Source: Sphingobacterium sp. GVS05A
GTDB taxonomy: Bacteria > Bacteroidota > Bacteroidia > Sphingobacteriales > Sphingobacteriaceae
Reading direction: 5' to 3'
NCBI RefSeq assembly: GCF_019969845.1
Contig: NZ_JAHXYR010000002.1
Coordinates: 372,001-436,000, forward strand
Length of the DNA: 64,000 nt
In this document: piece after piece, positions 8,308 through 18,217 of the stretch
Layout of the letters: every line of letters starts with the position of its first letter
Position numbering within the stretch: position 1 is the first letter of the stretch
The notes under the pieces: generated by a model
Databases searched by the model: none
What the model saw: only the letters and a program-made list of their open reading frames with translations
What the model was told of the DNA's origin: nothing
Program-made: the position numbers and the translations under genes

Positions 8308-9780
8308 TTATCCCTTTCTTGCGAGTTCGATCTTCGTTGAGATTTCATGAACAATTTTTTCCACGTCAGCTCCTCCACCCGAAGATTGAAAACGGATGAA
8401 ACCGTCTTTATCAATAATAACCTTAGTAGGGATACCTTTAACACCATATGCGGTAACAACAGACTTATCCCGCTCTTTCATTTCATCAAATAAAACATGG
8501 AAACTATATTTATTTTCGCTGATAAAATTATTGACCAACTCTTTATAGTTCTCCTCTTTCTGCCATGTGTTGATAAATAAAAAGGCTACATCAGGATCAT
8601 TTGAATATTTGTTTACCGCAGCTTGCATTCCGGGAAAGGACATTTTGCAAGGACCACACCAGGTTGCCCAGAAATCAAGTACTACAACCTTACCTTTCAT
8701 ACTTGCCAGGGAAACTTCTTTACCAGAACGATCTACAAGTGAGAATTGTGCGGCCTCTTTTTTGACCATCTCAGATTTCAATTTTGAAACCAGCATTTCA
8801 TCAATGCGCCCGTTTAAGTCTTTGAGATAGGTAGTCGTGTCCGATAGGTTATTGTTCAATTTGCTATACAAGGGCAGCAATTCGGCCATTAATTCAGGTT
8901 CTTTTCCGTTCTTAATAACTTCGGTCTCCATGAGCTGAAAAGCATCTAAGCTTTTTCCTTTCGCTTCCAGTGCTTTAGCATAGGCTATGGTTGCCGTTTC
9001 TGAGGGTAATTCGCGGTGCACTTTCGCTAATATATCCAAGGCTTTGTCTACCTGTTGATTGCCTAACAAGGCCTCCGCATATTGTAGACTAATACCACCC
9101 AGATATTGCCGTCCTATATTTCCTTTTTGACCTTCCGTTTTTTGTTGGCTGAGATTAAGATAAACTGGTTCCAGTGTTTTTTGCGCGAAGACATATTCCT
9201 TTTGCCGGTTTAGCTCCTGGCCAATCGCGAAAACAGCATTTGTATAATTTGCTGTGGATCTCAGCTGATCTAAGTAACTGTTCACCTTATCAAGGTTTTT
9301 CTCCTTTGCATACTGCTGAGCGACGGTCCCCATGGCAAATCCATATATTCCCTTGTTTTTTTCATCGTAACTGCTTTCAGGAAATTGCTTGCTTAAACGA
9401 ATATACTCCGCCTCTGCTTGCGCAGCTGTCAGTTCATTTTTTTCAAACAGCTTGCCAAAGGCTTCGTTTCGAGCTGTTATTCCTTTGGGAAACTTCTTGC
9501 CGATACTCTTTTTAATGGCTTCTGCCTTATCATTTTTTTCCAGGCCAGTATAGATGCGTCCCGCAAGCAGTTGGTCTTCCTCTTTTTTTGATTTCGCCAA
9601 ATAATCGGCTTCCTTCAAAACCTCCGCTTTGGACTCCGCTGTTCCCTGTTGGAACAATCCATTTAAATGTTTATAAAGTTCATCCTGTGTAACTCCTTTT
9701 TTTGCTGCCAGCTGTCCAAAAGTGGCTTGACTCCCCAAAAACAACAGGGGAATCGCTAATGTTAATGTTTTTAAGTTCAT
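8308..9780 (-). CDS. TlpA-like secreted thioredoxin-domain protein
   Basis: A 490-residue exported protein. I start it at ATG 9778-9780, which leads directly into a signal peptide (MNLKTLTLAIPLLFLGS..TFGQ); a frame reaching 9810 would add ten charged residues before it. A helical, TPR-like or DUF4369-like region of about 330 residues precedes a TlpA/AhpC-type thioredoxin domain with WCGPC (Cys375 and Cys378) and the cis-proline segment GIPTKVIIDKDG. It should act in the periplasm as a thiol reductase. It is the last gene of the sigma/FecR/SusCD locus, 63 bp after the PKD-like lipoprotein. Confidence 0.85.
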   Translation of the reverse strand: MNLKTLTLAIPLLFLGSQATFGQLAAKKGVTQDELYKHLNGLFQQGTAESKAEVLKEADYLAKSKKEEDQLLAGRIYTGLEKNDKAEAIKKSIGKKFPKGITARNEAFGKLFEKNELTAAQAEAEYIRLSKQFPESSYDEKNKGIYGFAMGTVAQQYAKEKNLDKVNSYLDQLRSTANYTNAVFAIGQELNRQKEYVFAQKTLEPVYLNLSQQKTEGQKGNIGRQYLGGISLQYAEALLGNQQVDKALDILAKVHRELPSETATIAYAKALEAKGKSLDAFQLMETEVIKNGKEPELMAELLPLYSKLNNNLSDTTTYLKDLNGRIDEMLVSKLKSEMVKKEAAQFSLVDRSGKEVSLASMKGKVVVLDFWATWCGPCKMSFPGMQAAVNKYSNDPDVAFLFINTWQKEENYKELVNNFISENKYSFHVLFDEMKERDKSVVTAYGVKGIPTKVIIDKDGFIRFQSSGGGADVEKIVHEISTKIELARKG

Positions 9781-9843
9781 GTTTTTAGATTTATCTATTT
9801 TTTTAATCATTCTGCGAGAATTTATATTTTACCCTTTATCTCA

Positions 9844-11313
9844 TTATTCTACCAGTATGCCTAAATGTACATCGACAATTTCATCAACAACATGTTTGTG
9901 AACCTGTTCCAATGCCATTGTATTGGCGTTATAGATATAAATTGAACCGGGTTTACTCGCTGTAGGATCATTCGTGGCAATCATCAATTTACCGTCCAGA
10001 ATCTTAAACTTGACAATATCACCCGTGGCATCCGATGGTAGCTGCACATATTTTTGAAATTCTACCCCTAAATAAGACGCCATATAAATAGTCTTGCCCG
10101 CCGCCATATACCATCTGCTTGTCCGCCCATCAAAATAAACATAACCGATTTGACTAGATGTGGGCACTGTGGCAGTTCCCAGCTGGCTGAAAGCCTTTGG
10201 TTTATAATCGGCGCTATAATCCAAACGATAGGAATACAGTTGATTATCTTGTCTAAAGAGATAAATATGGTTGATCGATGGGATATTAGCATAGCTACAG
10301 GCCAGGAATGTTTTTCCGTTCATCAATTCCTGCCCCGCAATTTCCTTATAGTCATTCACATAATTATATTCGTTACTGGTCACCCCATTATCCCAGACAC
10401 GCACTCTTTTATTGTTTTCGTTGTATATACTCATAAAATACCGCCCGTTTCCAAGTGGTGTAGCAACCCCATTTGGAGCTATTTTATAGTCCGAAGGATC
10501 ATTGATAAATGCTGGAAGTGCAATTGTACCTTTCCTTAACACATGAAATTTACCTTTATTGACCGCATAGATCACCTCATTATAGAGATCCGCCTGTACC
10601 TGAGTCGGGCGGAACACAAAATCTCCGCCCCCTACGTAACTTGACGAATTGTACAATAAAGTGGGAACAAACTCACGGGAATCAATAACTACCACGGGAT
10701 TTACAGCATCCTGAACACCAATGGTCAAAACATTATAAAAGTCCGAAGACGAGGCACCGTATTTTTTTGTTCCGCTGATGGACAGAGGGTTTTTCCCCAA
10801 CTTATCCAAGTTGGATAGCAGGACCTGGTCAAACGAGGATTTTTTGGAAATACTGGATAAGCAATAGAGCGAAGCATCTTTCGCCTTATTCTGGGTCAAA
10901 ACATAGTAGCCCCATTTATAGGGATTCACAATATTCAAAAAGCAATTATAGCTTGTTGTCGTACCCGTTGATTTGTCAGTGACATGAAACTCTGCTGAAA
11001 TCTTCCCATAGCGTTTATTCGCTACATAGAAAAGGTTTTTCGTTTTGCTTACTGTTACGGAATCCACCTTCCATTCAAAAGTCAGCGCACTGGTATCACT
11101 GCCTGACAATGAGCCCATGACAGTAGGGTTCAATCGGACGGTGTCATGAAAAGGAATTTCATAGATCCGCCCCGTGGGATGACTATTATCCAATAAACCG
11201 GCGATCGCAATGGCGTTCACATCTTTGTAATCATAATTGCCCAAATCCTTGGAGCAGCCTTCAAATAGAAAAATTGCCAAGAACAGGATATAAGTTAGAC
11301 TTTTTAAGTTCAT
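9844..11313 (-). CDS. PKD-like family lipoprotein
   Basis: A 489-residue lipoprotein with a lipobox ending at FEGC (Cys20), followed by SKDLGNYDYKDVN. It belongs to the PKD-like family that accompanies SusC/SusD/DUF4843 sets. An N-terminal Ig/PKD-like part (about 30-140) carries a TFEWKVD strand. The rest is rich in repeated short strands such as YYVLTQN, IYLFRQDNQLYSYRLD and GSIYIYNANT, which suggests a beta-propeller (inference). It is probably a surface-exposed ligand-binding partner of the transporter. It follows the DUF4843 gene by 11 bp. Confidence 0.8.
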   Translation of the reverse strand: MNLKSLTYILFLAIFLFEGCSKDLGNYDYKDVNAIAIAGLLDNSHPTGRIYEIPFHDTVRLNPTVMGSLSGSDTSALTFEWKVDSVTVSKTKNLFYVANKRYGKISAEFHVTDKSTGTTTSYNCFLNIVNPYKWGYYVLTQNKAKDASLYCLSSISKKSSFDQVLLSNLDKLGKNPLSISGTKKYGASSSDFYNVLTIGVQDAVNPVVVIDSREFVPTLLYNSSSYVGGGDFVFRPTQVQADLYNEVIYAVNKGKFHVLRKGTIALPAFINDPSDYKIAPNGVATPLGNGRYFMSIYNENNKRVRVWDNGVTSNEYNYVNDYKEIAGQELMNGKTFLACSYANIPSINHIYLFRQDNQLYSYRLDYSADYKPKAFSQLGTATVPTSSQIGYVYFDGRTSRWYMAAGKTIYMASYLGVEFQKYVQLPSDATGDIVKFKILDGKLMIATNDPTASKPGSIYIYNANTMALEQVHKHVVDEIVDVHLGILVE

Positions 11314-11324
11314 CTGCTTGAGCG

Positions 11325-12095
11325 TTAAGGTAATTGAATTCGTTCTTTCGTACTATCGCCGTTCGGATACACCTGATGGTCGATAAAATACTGCTTGAGC
11401 ACCTGGATATAGTTAAATGTCACAGGATACCAGCTTCCATTGGCTGAGGTAGGCATATTATTCCAATAATATACCGGACCCGGCGCGGCTGTGTAAAGGT
11501 CAGGCGATGGATCTGCTCCGAGATAATAGATCTGCATCCATTGCTGAAATACTTCCTTTTGATACGGCCCGAAATAATTCTTCCAGGTATTCCACCATAA
11601 AGGTTCGTTCAGAATGTCATCAACGACAATTTTTATTTTCTGATTGTATACATTCCCGGGAACAAATTCACTATTTCCCTCCAACCGCAAATAGAGTACT
11701 GTCGGTTCGGTCTTCATCTTGATGGAGCGCTGGAATGTGATAAACAGCGTATCCACAAAGTTATTTGCCCCCATCACCGGAGAAGAGAATTTCACCGTAT
11801 TAGGTTCATATCGGGAAGAATCTTCCACGATGTAAGCATAGGTACGGTTATTGGATCTTGACTCCCCACCCACCCGAATAGGTACCGCAATTGTCTTTTC
11901 CTTGCGCTGCAGATCGGTGTCCAGCGCAAAACCATAATATACGCTATCAATGTATTTTTCAGCTGCTCGAGTATTGGCATTCGGATAAGCAAAATAAATG
12001 TAGCTCTGCCCGGCATCAAACTGAAGCATGTTGTCGTTTTTGTTACAGGCTCCCAGTACAACGGTAGCACAAAAAAGCAAAATATATCTTTTCAT
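11325..12095 (-). CDS. DUF4843 lipoprotein
   Basis: A 256-residue lipoprotein (lipobox LGAC, Cys17). The segment QSYIYFAYPNAN followed by SVYYGFALD and a series of beta-strands is characteristic of DUF4843, a Bacteroidota family found directly after SusD. Its function is not established; the genomic partnership suggests an accessory surface lipoprotein of the SusCD complex. It begins 5 bp after the susD-like gene. Confidence 0.82.
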   Translation of the reverse strand: MKRYILLFCATVVLGACNKNDNMLQFDAGQSYIYFAYPNANTRAAEKYIDSVYYGFALDTDLQRKEKTIAVPIRVGGESRSNNRTYAYIVEDSSRYEPNTVKFSSPVMGANNFVDTLFITFQRSIKMKTEPTVLYLRLEGNSEFVPGNVYNQKIKIVVDDILNEPLWWNTWKNYFGPYQKEVFQQWMQIYYLGADPSPDLYTAAPGPVYYWNNMPTSANGSWYPVTFNYIQVLKQYFIDHQVYPNGDSTKERIQLP

Positions 12096-12100
12096 TTTGA

Positions 12101-13588
12101 TTAATTTTGAGGATTATACAACAATTCATCCGCTGGAATCGGTAGCCTGAAAATCTCATTTTTAGGCTGTACCGGAGTGGCTCGATCTATCGGCCGAAAG
12201 AGGCGCTTATATTCTGTGAATAAATACCCCTCGCCAATATTTTCCTTACGCATTTCGTCAAATATTAGGTCCCTGATCTTTTGTGTGGTCATATCCGCGC
12301 TCAGGGCAAGATCCGTGGTAATATTTCTTGTATTACGGACAAGGTTTAGATATTCCATTGCCTTGGCCGGGTTGATGGAAGCATAGTTTTCAGCTGCAAT
12401 CATATAAATTGTATGCAAGCCAATCACCTTACTTTCATACAAAGGTCTGTAATTCATGTCTGAAGGCAGACGAGTCTGATCAAACAAGTACTTGGACAGT
12501 TTCCAGGGATAAGAGGTATTGGGCTGTACGAACCAACCAGCGAGACGTGCATCATTGAGTGAGCCATGGACCGAGCTATTGTAAAGATTCGTACGCAACC
12601 AGGTATAATTGGGAAATAAAAACGGTGAAGTCGAGCTTGTTGTTGTCGCATCCGCCTGAGCAAAAACAGTGCTTACCTTTGCCCCTAACCTACTGGAAAA
12701 CAAAGCAAAAATATTTTCCATGGGCATACGTGTATTTCCCACAGATCCATTTTCACTGGAAAGTGCCATCCGAATGCTTTGTGTTGTCTTCAATTCGGTA
12801 ATAACCTCTTCCGCATATTTCCCGGCGTTGACCAGATCACCTTTCCACTGTGCCACCATGGCCTGTAGCGCGACAATAGCGTAATAATTCATTCGGATCC
12901 CCCGGTAATCAATCAGGCTATTGTATGGCTCATAGGCAAATTGATTTAAATTGGCATTACGGGCATTGGACCGAATAGGATCTTTTTCCAGTAAATCCCG
13001 GGCCTCGGACAGGTCTTTTTCCAGCAAAGCGATCACCTCCGCTGCTGAGGAAAATTTAGTAGCTGAATAAACAACCGCAGTCCGGTAAGGGATCGCTTTC
13101 GCCTCAATCCCTTCGCTCGAAACGGCTGGCCCAAACAGTTTTAACAGCTGAAAATGACAGAACGCTCTTAGCCCGATTGCCTCACCACGCACCAAATTGT
13201 AGTAGGGATCATTTTCAATACGGCCTACATTTCCCAGGATAATATTCGTCTGATTGATACACTGGTAAAACCTCGCCCAGATGTTATCGATCACTTTCTT
13301 CGGCTCATCGTAATTATACTCATAACGAAAGGAACGATAATATTTATGGGCTGAATTAGTCACATTATATGACCCCACCAGACTTTCCATAAAACCATAT
13401 TTCATCTCCCGGCCATACAGCGTATCCGTATTTAATGTTTCGTATACCCCCGCAAGCGCCGCGTTGAAACCTGAACGATCGGTGAGCAGATCTTCTTCAT
13501 AGGCCTTATCCGTTGGGTTTACATTTAAGAACTTTTCGCAGCTCGACAATAAACCGAGCATCACGACGGCAATTAGTAACTTTTTCAT
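12101..13588 (-). CDS. RagB/SusD-family outer membrane lipoprotein
   Basis: A 495-residue lipoprotein (LLSSC, Cys17) with the SusD layout: DRSGFNAALAGVYETL near the N-terminus, the AFCHFQLLKLFGP helix of the TPR part, and the C-terminal EMRKENIGEGYLFTEYKRL region. It would sit as the substrate-binding lid of the SusC barrel 3 bp upstream in the operon. No carbohydrate-active enzyme accompanies this pair, so the ligand could be something other than a glycan. Confidence 0.92.
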   Translation of the reverse strand: MKKLLIAVVMLGLLSSCEKFLNVNPTDKAYEEDLLTDRSGFNAALAGVYETLNTDTLYGREMKYGFMESLVGSYNVTNSAHKYYRSFRYEYNYDEPKKVIDNIWARFYQCINQTNIILGNVGRIENDPYYNLVRGEAIGLRAFCHFQLLKLFGPAVSSEGIEAKAIPYRTAVVYSATKFSSAAEVIALLEKDLSEARDLLEKDPIRSNARNANLNQFAYEPYNSLIDYRGIRMNYYAIVALQAMVAQWKGDLVNAGKYAEEVITELKTTQSIRMALSSENGSVGNTRMPMENIFALFSSRLGAKVSTVFAQADATTTSSTSPFLFPNYTWLRTNLYNSSVHGSLNDARLAGWFVQPNTSYPWKLSKYLFDQTRLPSDMNYRPLYESKVIGLHTIYMIAAENYASINPAKAMEYLNLVRNTRNITTDLALSADMTTQKIRDLIFDEMRKENIGEGYLFTEYKRLFRPIDRATPVQPKNEIFRLPIPADELLYNPQN

Positions 13589-13591
13589 GCT

Positions 13592-16500
13592 TTAAAATTG
13601 AACCATTACACCAAAATTAAATTCTCGGGCAAAAGGATAGCTTATGCCCCGCTCCATGCGTACCGTGCTCCAGCGGAACATATCGTTCATGGAGAAGTTA
13701 AGCCGTAACCTTTCCAACTTATACCGTTTGAGGATTTCATTACTGAATGAATAATTGATATTGATCGTCGAAAGCCGGAGGTACGATTCGGTCTGTATAA
13801 AACGGCTCGAAGGCTGCGTAAAAGACTGATCACCAATAGCCTTGTATTTCGTCTTATCACCAGGCTGCTTCCATCGTTCTTCCAATACACGGCGATCCGC
13901 ATTTTGAAAAGCGATATTATTTTCGATCTTATCCATAAGGGTTTGATTGTAAATATCCCCGCCCAAGGAATAGTTACCAATAATTTGCACCGATAGTCCT
14001 TTAAAGTTGACCGAGGTACCGACATTACCGTATAAAGTTGCCTCGGTATTGCCTACGACCTGTTGATTATTGGCATCCCAAACATAGGTAACATCACCAT
14101 TCCGATCCCGGTACAATTCACGACCATTAGCGGGATCTATCCCGAGGGAAGGTACCGCGCGGATAACTCCGAGGGACTGCCCCTGCTGATAATATTGCGA
14201 TGGCTGTATGACATTGCCCTTTTCATCTTTTTTGACTAGCGACTCATTTAGCGTACGCAGTTCATTGGATATTTCCTTCAATTTGCTTCTGTTCTGTACT
14301 GCCCCGAGCGAAAGGTACCAGCTAAAATCCTTTGCCGGATTATTGAGCAGCCGCATGTTGGCCATCGCTTCGAATCCTCTGTTCTGTACTTTGCCTAGGT
14401 TCTGAAAAAATTTATTATCATAAAAACCAAAGGATGGAGCTACGTTAACAGTGGAAATCATACGGTTGGTAATCCGGTCATAAAAAGAAACATCAATTTT
14501 CAGGAAATCACCTTTGATGCCAAATTCCGCCCCTACGCTCCGTTGCTGTTGTTCAGGCCATCGTACGGCCGGATTTCCCTGTCCACTGTAGATTGCAGCA
14601 TATTGATTATAATAATTACGTCCCGACAAAAAGTTGTACGATGTACTCACCATGCCCACATTAAATTCACTGACCGTACTTGAGGTACCCGCATTCAAAT
14701 ACCAGCGTAATCTTGTAAGAAAATCATTTTTAAACCATTCCTCGTTATGCATGTTATAAGAAAATCCGGCACTCCAAAAAGTTCCAAAACGATTTTGACT
14801 ACCATAAATTGAAGCGCCATCCGAACGCAGCGTGCCACTGACATTATATTTATTGTCATAAGTATAAAACAAGGAACCCAAAAATCCGACCGAACGTACA
14901 GGTAACGAAGTCGATTCAGGCAATGAACCGGCAGCATATTGCAACGCCATTTGAGGCGTCATAAACCGATCGTCCACATAGCCTGTCACCGTATTCAGAT
15001 TACCAACGGTATTCTGCTTCCGGATTTCTGCAATGGCGTTTGCCACAAGCTGATGTTTGCCGAATTTGTTGGAATATTGCATATCTACTTTTCCTTCGTA
15101 TTTGGTAAAATTCTGGTTTCCAAACGTATATGAACCTTTCAGATTAGCATCCGTAATATTGGTGTAATCCGTATGAAAAGGTGATTTATACTTGTCTATA
15201 TCGGCGCTTGTCCTTACGATAGTTCCAGAAGCCCTAACAATTAATTGGGGCAACGCAAACCATTCAATGGACATATTGTTCTGCAAGGTTTGGCTTACCT
15301 GATCACTACGGAAACCAAGTCCTGCGTTATAGAGGGGGTTGAACATCGTTGATCCCCAACTATACCACTGTCCCAGTTCCCCAAAACGGATGTTGTACTG
15401 CCCTTGCTCATCATAAATTTTCTCATAGGGATTGAGTTTGGTATAAGTATTGAAACTCCCGTAAGGACTATCGTATGCTTTCGTATAGATATAGGTGGCC
15501 ACATTGCGGAATGTAATTACATTAGGTATCCGATAGATCAGCGTAAAACCTGCATTTCCACGTGTTCTCCCCGACTCTTTCATAACACCTTTGTTATCAA
15601 AATAACCGCCTTCAAGGCTATAACGCACACCATTCCCCCCGCCTTCCATCCGCAGGCTATGATTGATGGAAAGTGTATTTCGCACCGGTTGCTTCAGCCA
15701 ATAGGTATTCACTCCGCCCAACACATCCTGTTCACGTTTGGTCAATAGATTATCATAATGCTCCTGCTGAATCAGATCCCATGCCGCATCGCCGGTTTTT
15801 GATCTGTATAAATCCGCCAGCTTTTCATACTGCAATTTCTCAGTCGCATTCATGAGGTTATAATCCGAAAGGTCGACCATAGACACCGATGGTTTCATGT
15901 CATAGGTTACCGTAAACTTACCATCTTTAGGCAATCTGGTTTCAATAACAACCACCCCATTCCCGCCACGGGAACCATACAAACTCGTAGAACTCGCATC
16001 CTTTAAAATGGAAATTGTTTCAATGCGGTTAACATCAATGTCGTACAAAGTAGTAATCGGCACTTCAAAACCATCCATGATAATCAATGGTGCATTGACG
16101 GCATATTCCCCTACACTGGAGACACCCCGAATGTTGATCTGTGGCATCACGTTGGGATTGGAGCCCGCATTTACCCGTTCGTCTACCTTAAAAGAAGGAT
16201 CCAAAGCCTGCAGTACCGTAAAGATGTTTGTGGAATTGAACTTTTCCAGCTCCTGCCGCGTCACCATCGTCGCCGCACCTGTAAAATTATCACGGCGCAC
16301 CCGGGTATAGCCCGTTACGACTGTTTCATCAATTTTATTCTCGACCTGACGCATGGTCACCTGTAGCGGCTCCCCCGAAACCACTTTGACCTGCTGGCTT
16401 TCATAACCTACCATCGAAAACAGCAGTTCCAATGGTTCATTGACAATGACATAAAACTGGCCATTTTCGCCAGATAAAACACCATTACGTGTGCTCCCCA

Positions 16501-16999
16501 TAATTTTTATGGACACCCCAGCTAAAGGTTTTCCCGCAGCATCCCTTACACGTCCTTCTACCCGCATCTGCCGCTGCTCGGTCATTTGACGCTTTTGTCG
16601 GTTAGGCTGATTAGTGTTTGATGTATTTGGTAATGATTCCTTCCGGCGTACCAGGATCGTATTATTTCGAAAAATCAAATCAACATCCTGCCCGGCAGCG
16701 ATTTCCCGCAACACCAGTTCGATATCTTTGTCTTTCACCTGAATATTGATCGGTTTGCTATTTTTTAATAAGGCTAAGTCACCGATCAGATCGACATTTG
16801 CCTGTTTCCGGATCTTCTCCAGGACCGAATACATGGAACTTTTGCTTTCTTTAAGTGTAATGCGCTGCGCCATGGCCGTCCCCACGAAGCCCGATAAAAG
16901 CAGTCCGCCCAGCATCAACCTCGATAGACATTTACCGACATCTTTGGGCAAACCGGTAGCCGCCATTCTTTTTTCAAAATGGTAAACTTTCATTTTCAT
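13592..16999 (-). CDS. SusC/RagA-family TonB-linked outer membrane receptor with STN domain
   Basis: An 1135-residue protein. After a signal region ending near AMAQ come an STN secretin/TonB domain (about 46-118), a carboxypeptidase-regulatory-like repeat (about 148-225), the plug with the SusC signatures NIRGVSSVG and SILKDASSTSLYGSRGGNGVVVIET, and a 22-strand-type barrel ending in an aromatic residue (VQF). An STN domain in a SusC protein normally signals to an anti-sigma factor, and the FecR and ECF sigma genes lie immediately upstream. It imports the SusD-bound ligand with TonB energy. An alternative ATG lies at 16993. Confidence 0.93.
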   Translation of the reverse strand: MKMKVYHFEKRMAATGLPKDVGKCLSRLMLGGLLLSGFVGTAMAQRITLKESKSSMYSVLEKIRKQANVDLIGDLALLKNSKPINIQVKDKDIELVLREIAAGQDVDLIFRNNTILVRRKESLPNTSNTNQPNRQKRQMTEQRQMRVEGRVRDAAGKPLAGVSIKIMGSTRNGVLSGENGQFYVIVNEPLELLFSMVGYESQQVKVVSGEPLQVTMRQVENKIDETVVTGYTRVRRDNFTGAATMVTRQELEKFNSTNIFTVLQALDPSFKVDERVNAGSNPNVMPQINIRGVSSVGEYAVNAPLIIMDGFEVPITTLYDIDVNRIETISILKDASSTSLYGSRGGNGVVVIETRLPKDGKFTVTYDMKPSVSMVDLSDYNLMNATEKLQYEKLADLYRSKTGDAAWDLIQQEHYDNLLTKREQDVLGGVNTYWLKQPVRNTLSINHSLRMEGGGNGVRYSLEGGYFDNKGVMKESGRTRGNAGFTLIYRIPNVITFRNVATYIYTKAYDSPYGSFNTYTKLNPYEKIYDEQGQYNIRFGELGQWYSWGSTMFNPLYNAGLGFRSDQVSQTLQNNMSIEWFALPQLIVRASGTIVRTSADIDKYKSPFHTDYTNITDANLKGSYTFGNQNFTKYEGKVDMQYSNKFGKHQLVANAIAEIRKQNTVGNLNTVTGYVDDRFMTPQMALQYAAGSLPESTSLPVRSVGFLGSLFYTYDNKYNVSGTLRSDGASIYGSQNRFGTFWSAGFSYNMHNEEWFKNDFLTRLRWYLNAGTSSTVSEFNVGMVSTSYNFLSGRNYYNQYAAIYSGQGNPAVRWPEQQQRSVGAEFGIKGDFLKIDVSFYDRITNRMISTVNVAPSFGFYDNKFFQNLGKVQNRGFEAMANMRLLNNPAKDFSWYLSLGAVQNRSKLKEISNELRTLNESLVKKDEKGNVIQPSQYYQQGQSLGVIRAVPSLGIDPANGRELYRDRNGDVTYVWDANNQQVVGNTEATLYGNVGTSVNFKGLSVQIIGNYSLGGDIYNQTLMDKIENNIAFQNADRRVLEERWKQPGDKTKYKAIGDQSFTQPSSRFIQTESYLRLSTININYSFSNEILKRYKLERLRLNFSMNDMFRWSTVRMERGISYPFAREFNFGVMVQF

Positions 17000-17029
17000 A
17001 AGGTTAGTTTTTGTTAGTTCGTCGTTCCT

Positions 17030-18148
17030 CTATTTGATGTATATGTAATTATTTTTCATAGTATAATTCATCGGATGCACCTGTCCCATCAGGTCCAACA
17101 CCTCTTTGAGGCTTTTATCACGCCGCACACGTCCGAAGAGCTGTACTTGTGCCAAACGATTGTCGACCTTGATCTCCACCCCATACCAAGCGCTTAATTT
17201 TCGGGACAGCTGCCCAACATTAAGGTCATTCAGATCAAAATAGCCTTCTTTCCAGTCGATATAACGGGTAATATCGCTGGCCTCGATAATATTCTTTCCA
17301 TCATATACCTGATTCGGCCTGATTCGTACGGAAAACTGGTCCTTTCTGCGCTGTTCCAAACGTGATCCCTGATCGGAGAAAGCCACGGCACCTTCAAGCA
17401 GGGCTGTTTCATTATTGGTCGTAAAATTCGCGTTGAATTTCGTTCCCAGTACCTGGATTGTCTGCGTATTGCCGCGTACAAAAAATGGCACTCTTCTACC
17501 CTTTCGCTCTTGTTTGGCAACTTCAAAATAACCCTCGCCCCGTAGCGCCACCTCTCTAATATCACCTGTAAAACAAATTGGATATCGCAGTTCACTATTC
17601 GTATTCAGCCAGACCTTAGTACCATCGGCGAGCTGTACATGGGCCGTACCACCCGTTTTCGTACGAATTGTATTGTAAACGATTTTTGATTTCTGGGCAG
17701 GACCAGTTAGATAGATAATCTGATCGTCATTCGTCCGAACGATGCGGTAGCCACCGGCATTTAAAGTGTCATTACGTTTTAACTTATCCAAGTCGTATTC
17801 CGTATTATTTTCCAGTACGACAATGGCATTGGATTTTATAGGTGCCTTGACATCTTCGATGTTAGCATACTGCACATGATCAGCCCGTTTGCTCCAATAT
17901 ATAGAGATCGTTGTTGACAACAAAATAAGGACACTTGCAGCAGCTAGCCACTTCCATCTGGATTGTTTTTTGCGTTTTTTGATAAAAGGCATTTTGTTGT
18001 CCAGATTTTCCAAAAGCATTAACATCTGTCGATCCTGAGGTTCAGGAAAACGGTCCAACTGATCCAACCAACGCTCAACCAAAGCTATTTCCTCCGTGGA
18101 ACATTCCCCAGCTTGATACTTTGCGAAAAGTGAATCGTCGATCTTCAT
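17030..18148 (-). CDS. FecR-family anti-sigma factor
   Basis: A 372-residue protein with a cytoplasmic N-terminus (about 1-85, including the FAKYQAGECSTEEIALVERWL helix), one membrane helix at about 86-104 (WLAAASVLILLSTTISIYW), a periplasmic FecR domain (GTAHVQLADGTKVWLNTNSEL, LRGEGYFEVA) and a DUF4974-like C-terminus. It should hold the neighbouring ECF sigma factor until the STN domain of the SusC receptor reports ligand. It lies between the sigma gene and susC, 30 bp before the latter. Confidence 0.9.
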   Translation of the reverse strand: MKIDDSLFAKYQAGECSTEEIALVERWLDQLDRFPEPQDRQMLMLLENLDNKMPFIKKRKKQSRWKWLAAASVLILLSTTISIYWSKRADHVQYANIEDVKAPIKSNAIVVLENNTEYDLDKLKRNDTLNAGGYRIVRTNDDQIIYLTGPAQKSKIVYNTIRTKTGGTAHVQLADGTKVWLNTNSELRYPICFTGDIREVALRGEGYFEVAKQERKGRRVPFFVRGNTQTIQVLGTKFNANFTTNNETALLEGAVAFSDQGSRLEQRRKDQFSVRIRPNQVYDGKNIIEASDITRYIDWKEGYFDLNDLNVGQLSRKLSAWYGVEIKVDNRLAQVQLFGRVRRDKSLKEVLDLMGQVHPMNYTMKNNYIYIK

Positions 18149-18217
18149 AGTAATAATTGTTAGTTCAGCTCTAATGCTGCTATACTAAGGTAAACGGCGC
18201 TGCCAGACGATTGTCCC

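Noticed and set aside
17011..17033. GTTAG repeats in the leader of the first susC as a further DtxR site
   Set aside because: The repeats are direct, not inverted, and have no CTAAC partner or promoter boxes at the right spacing.
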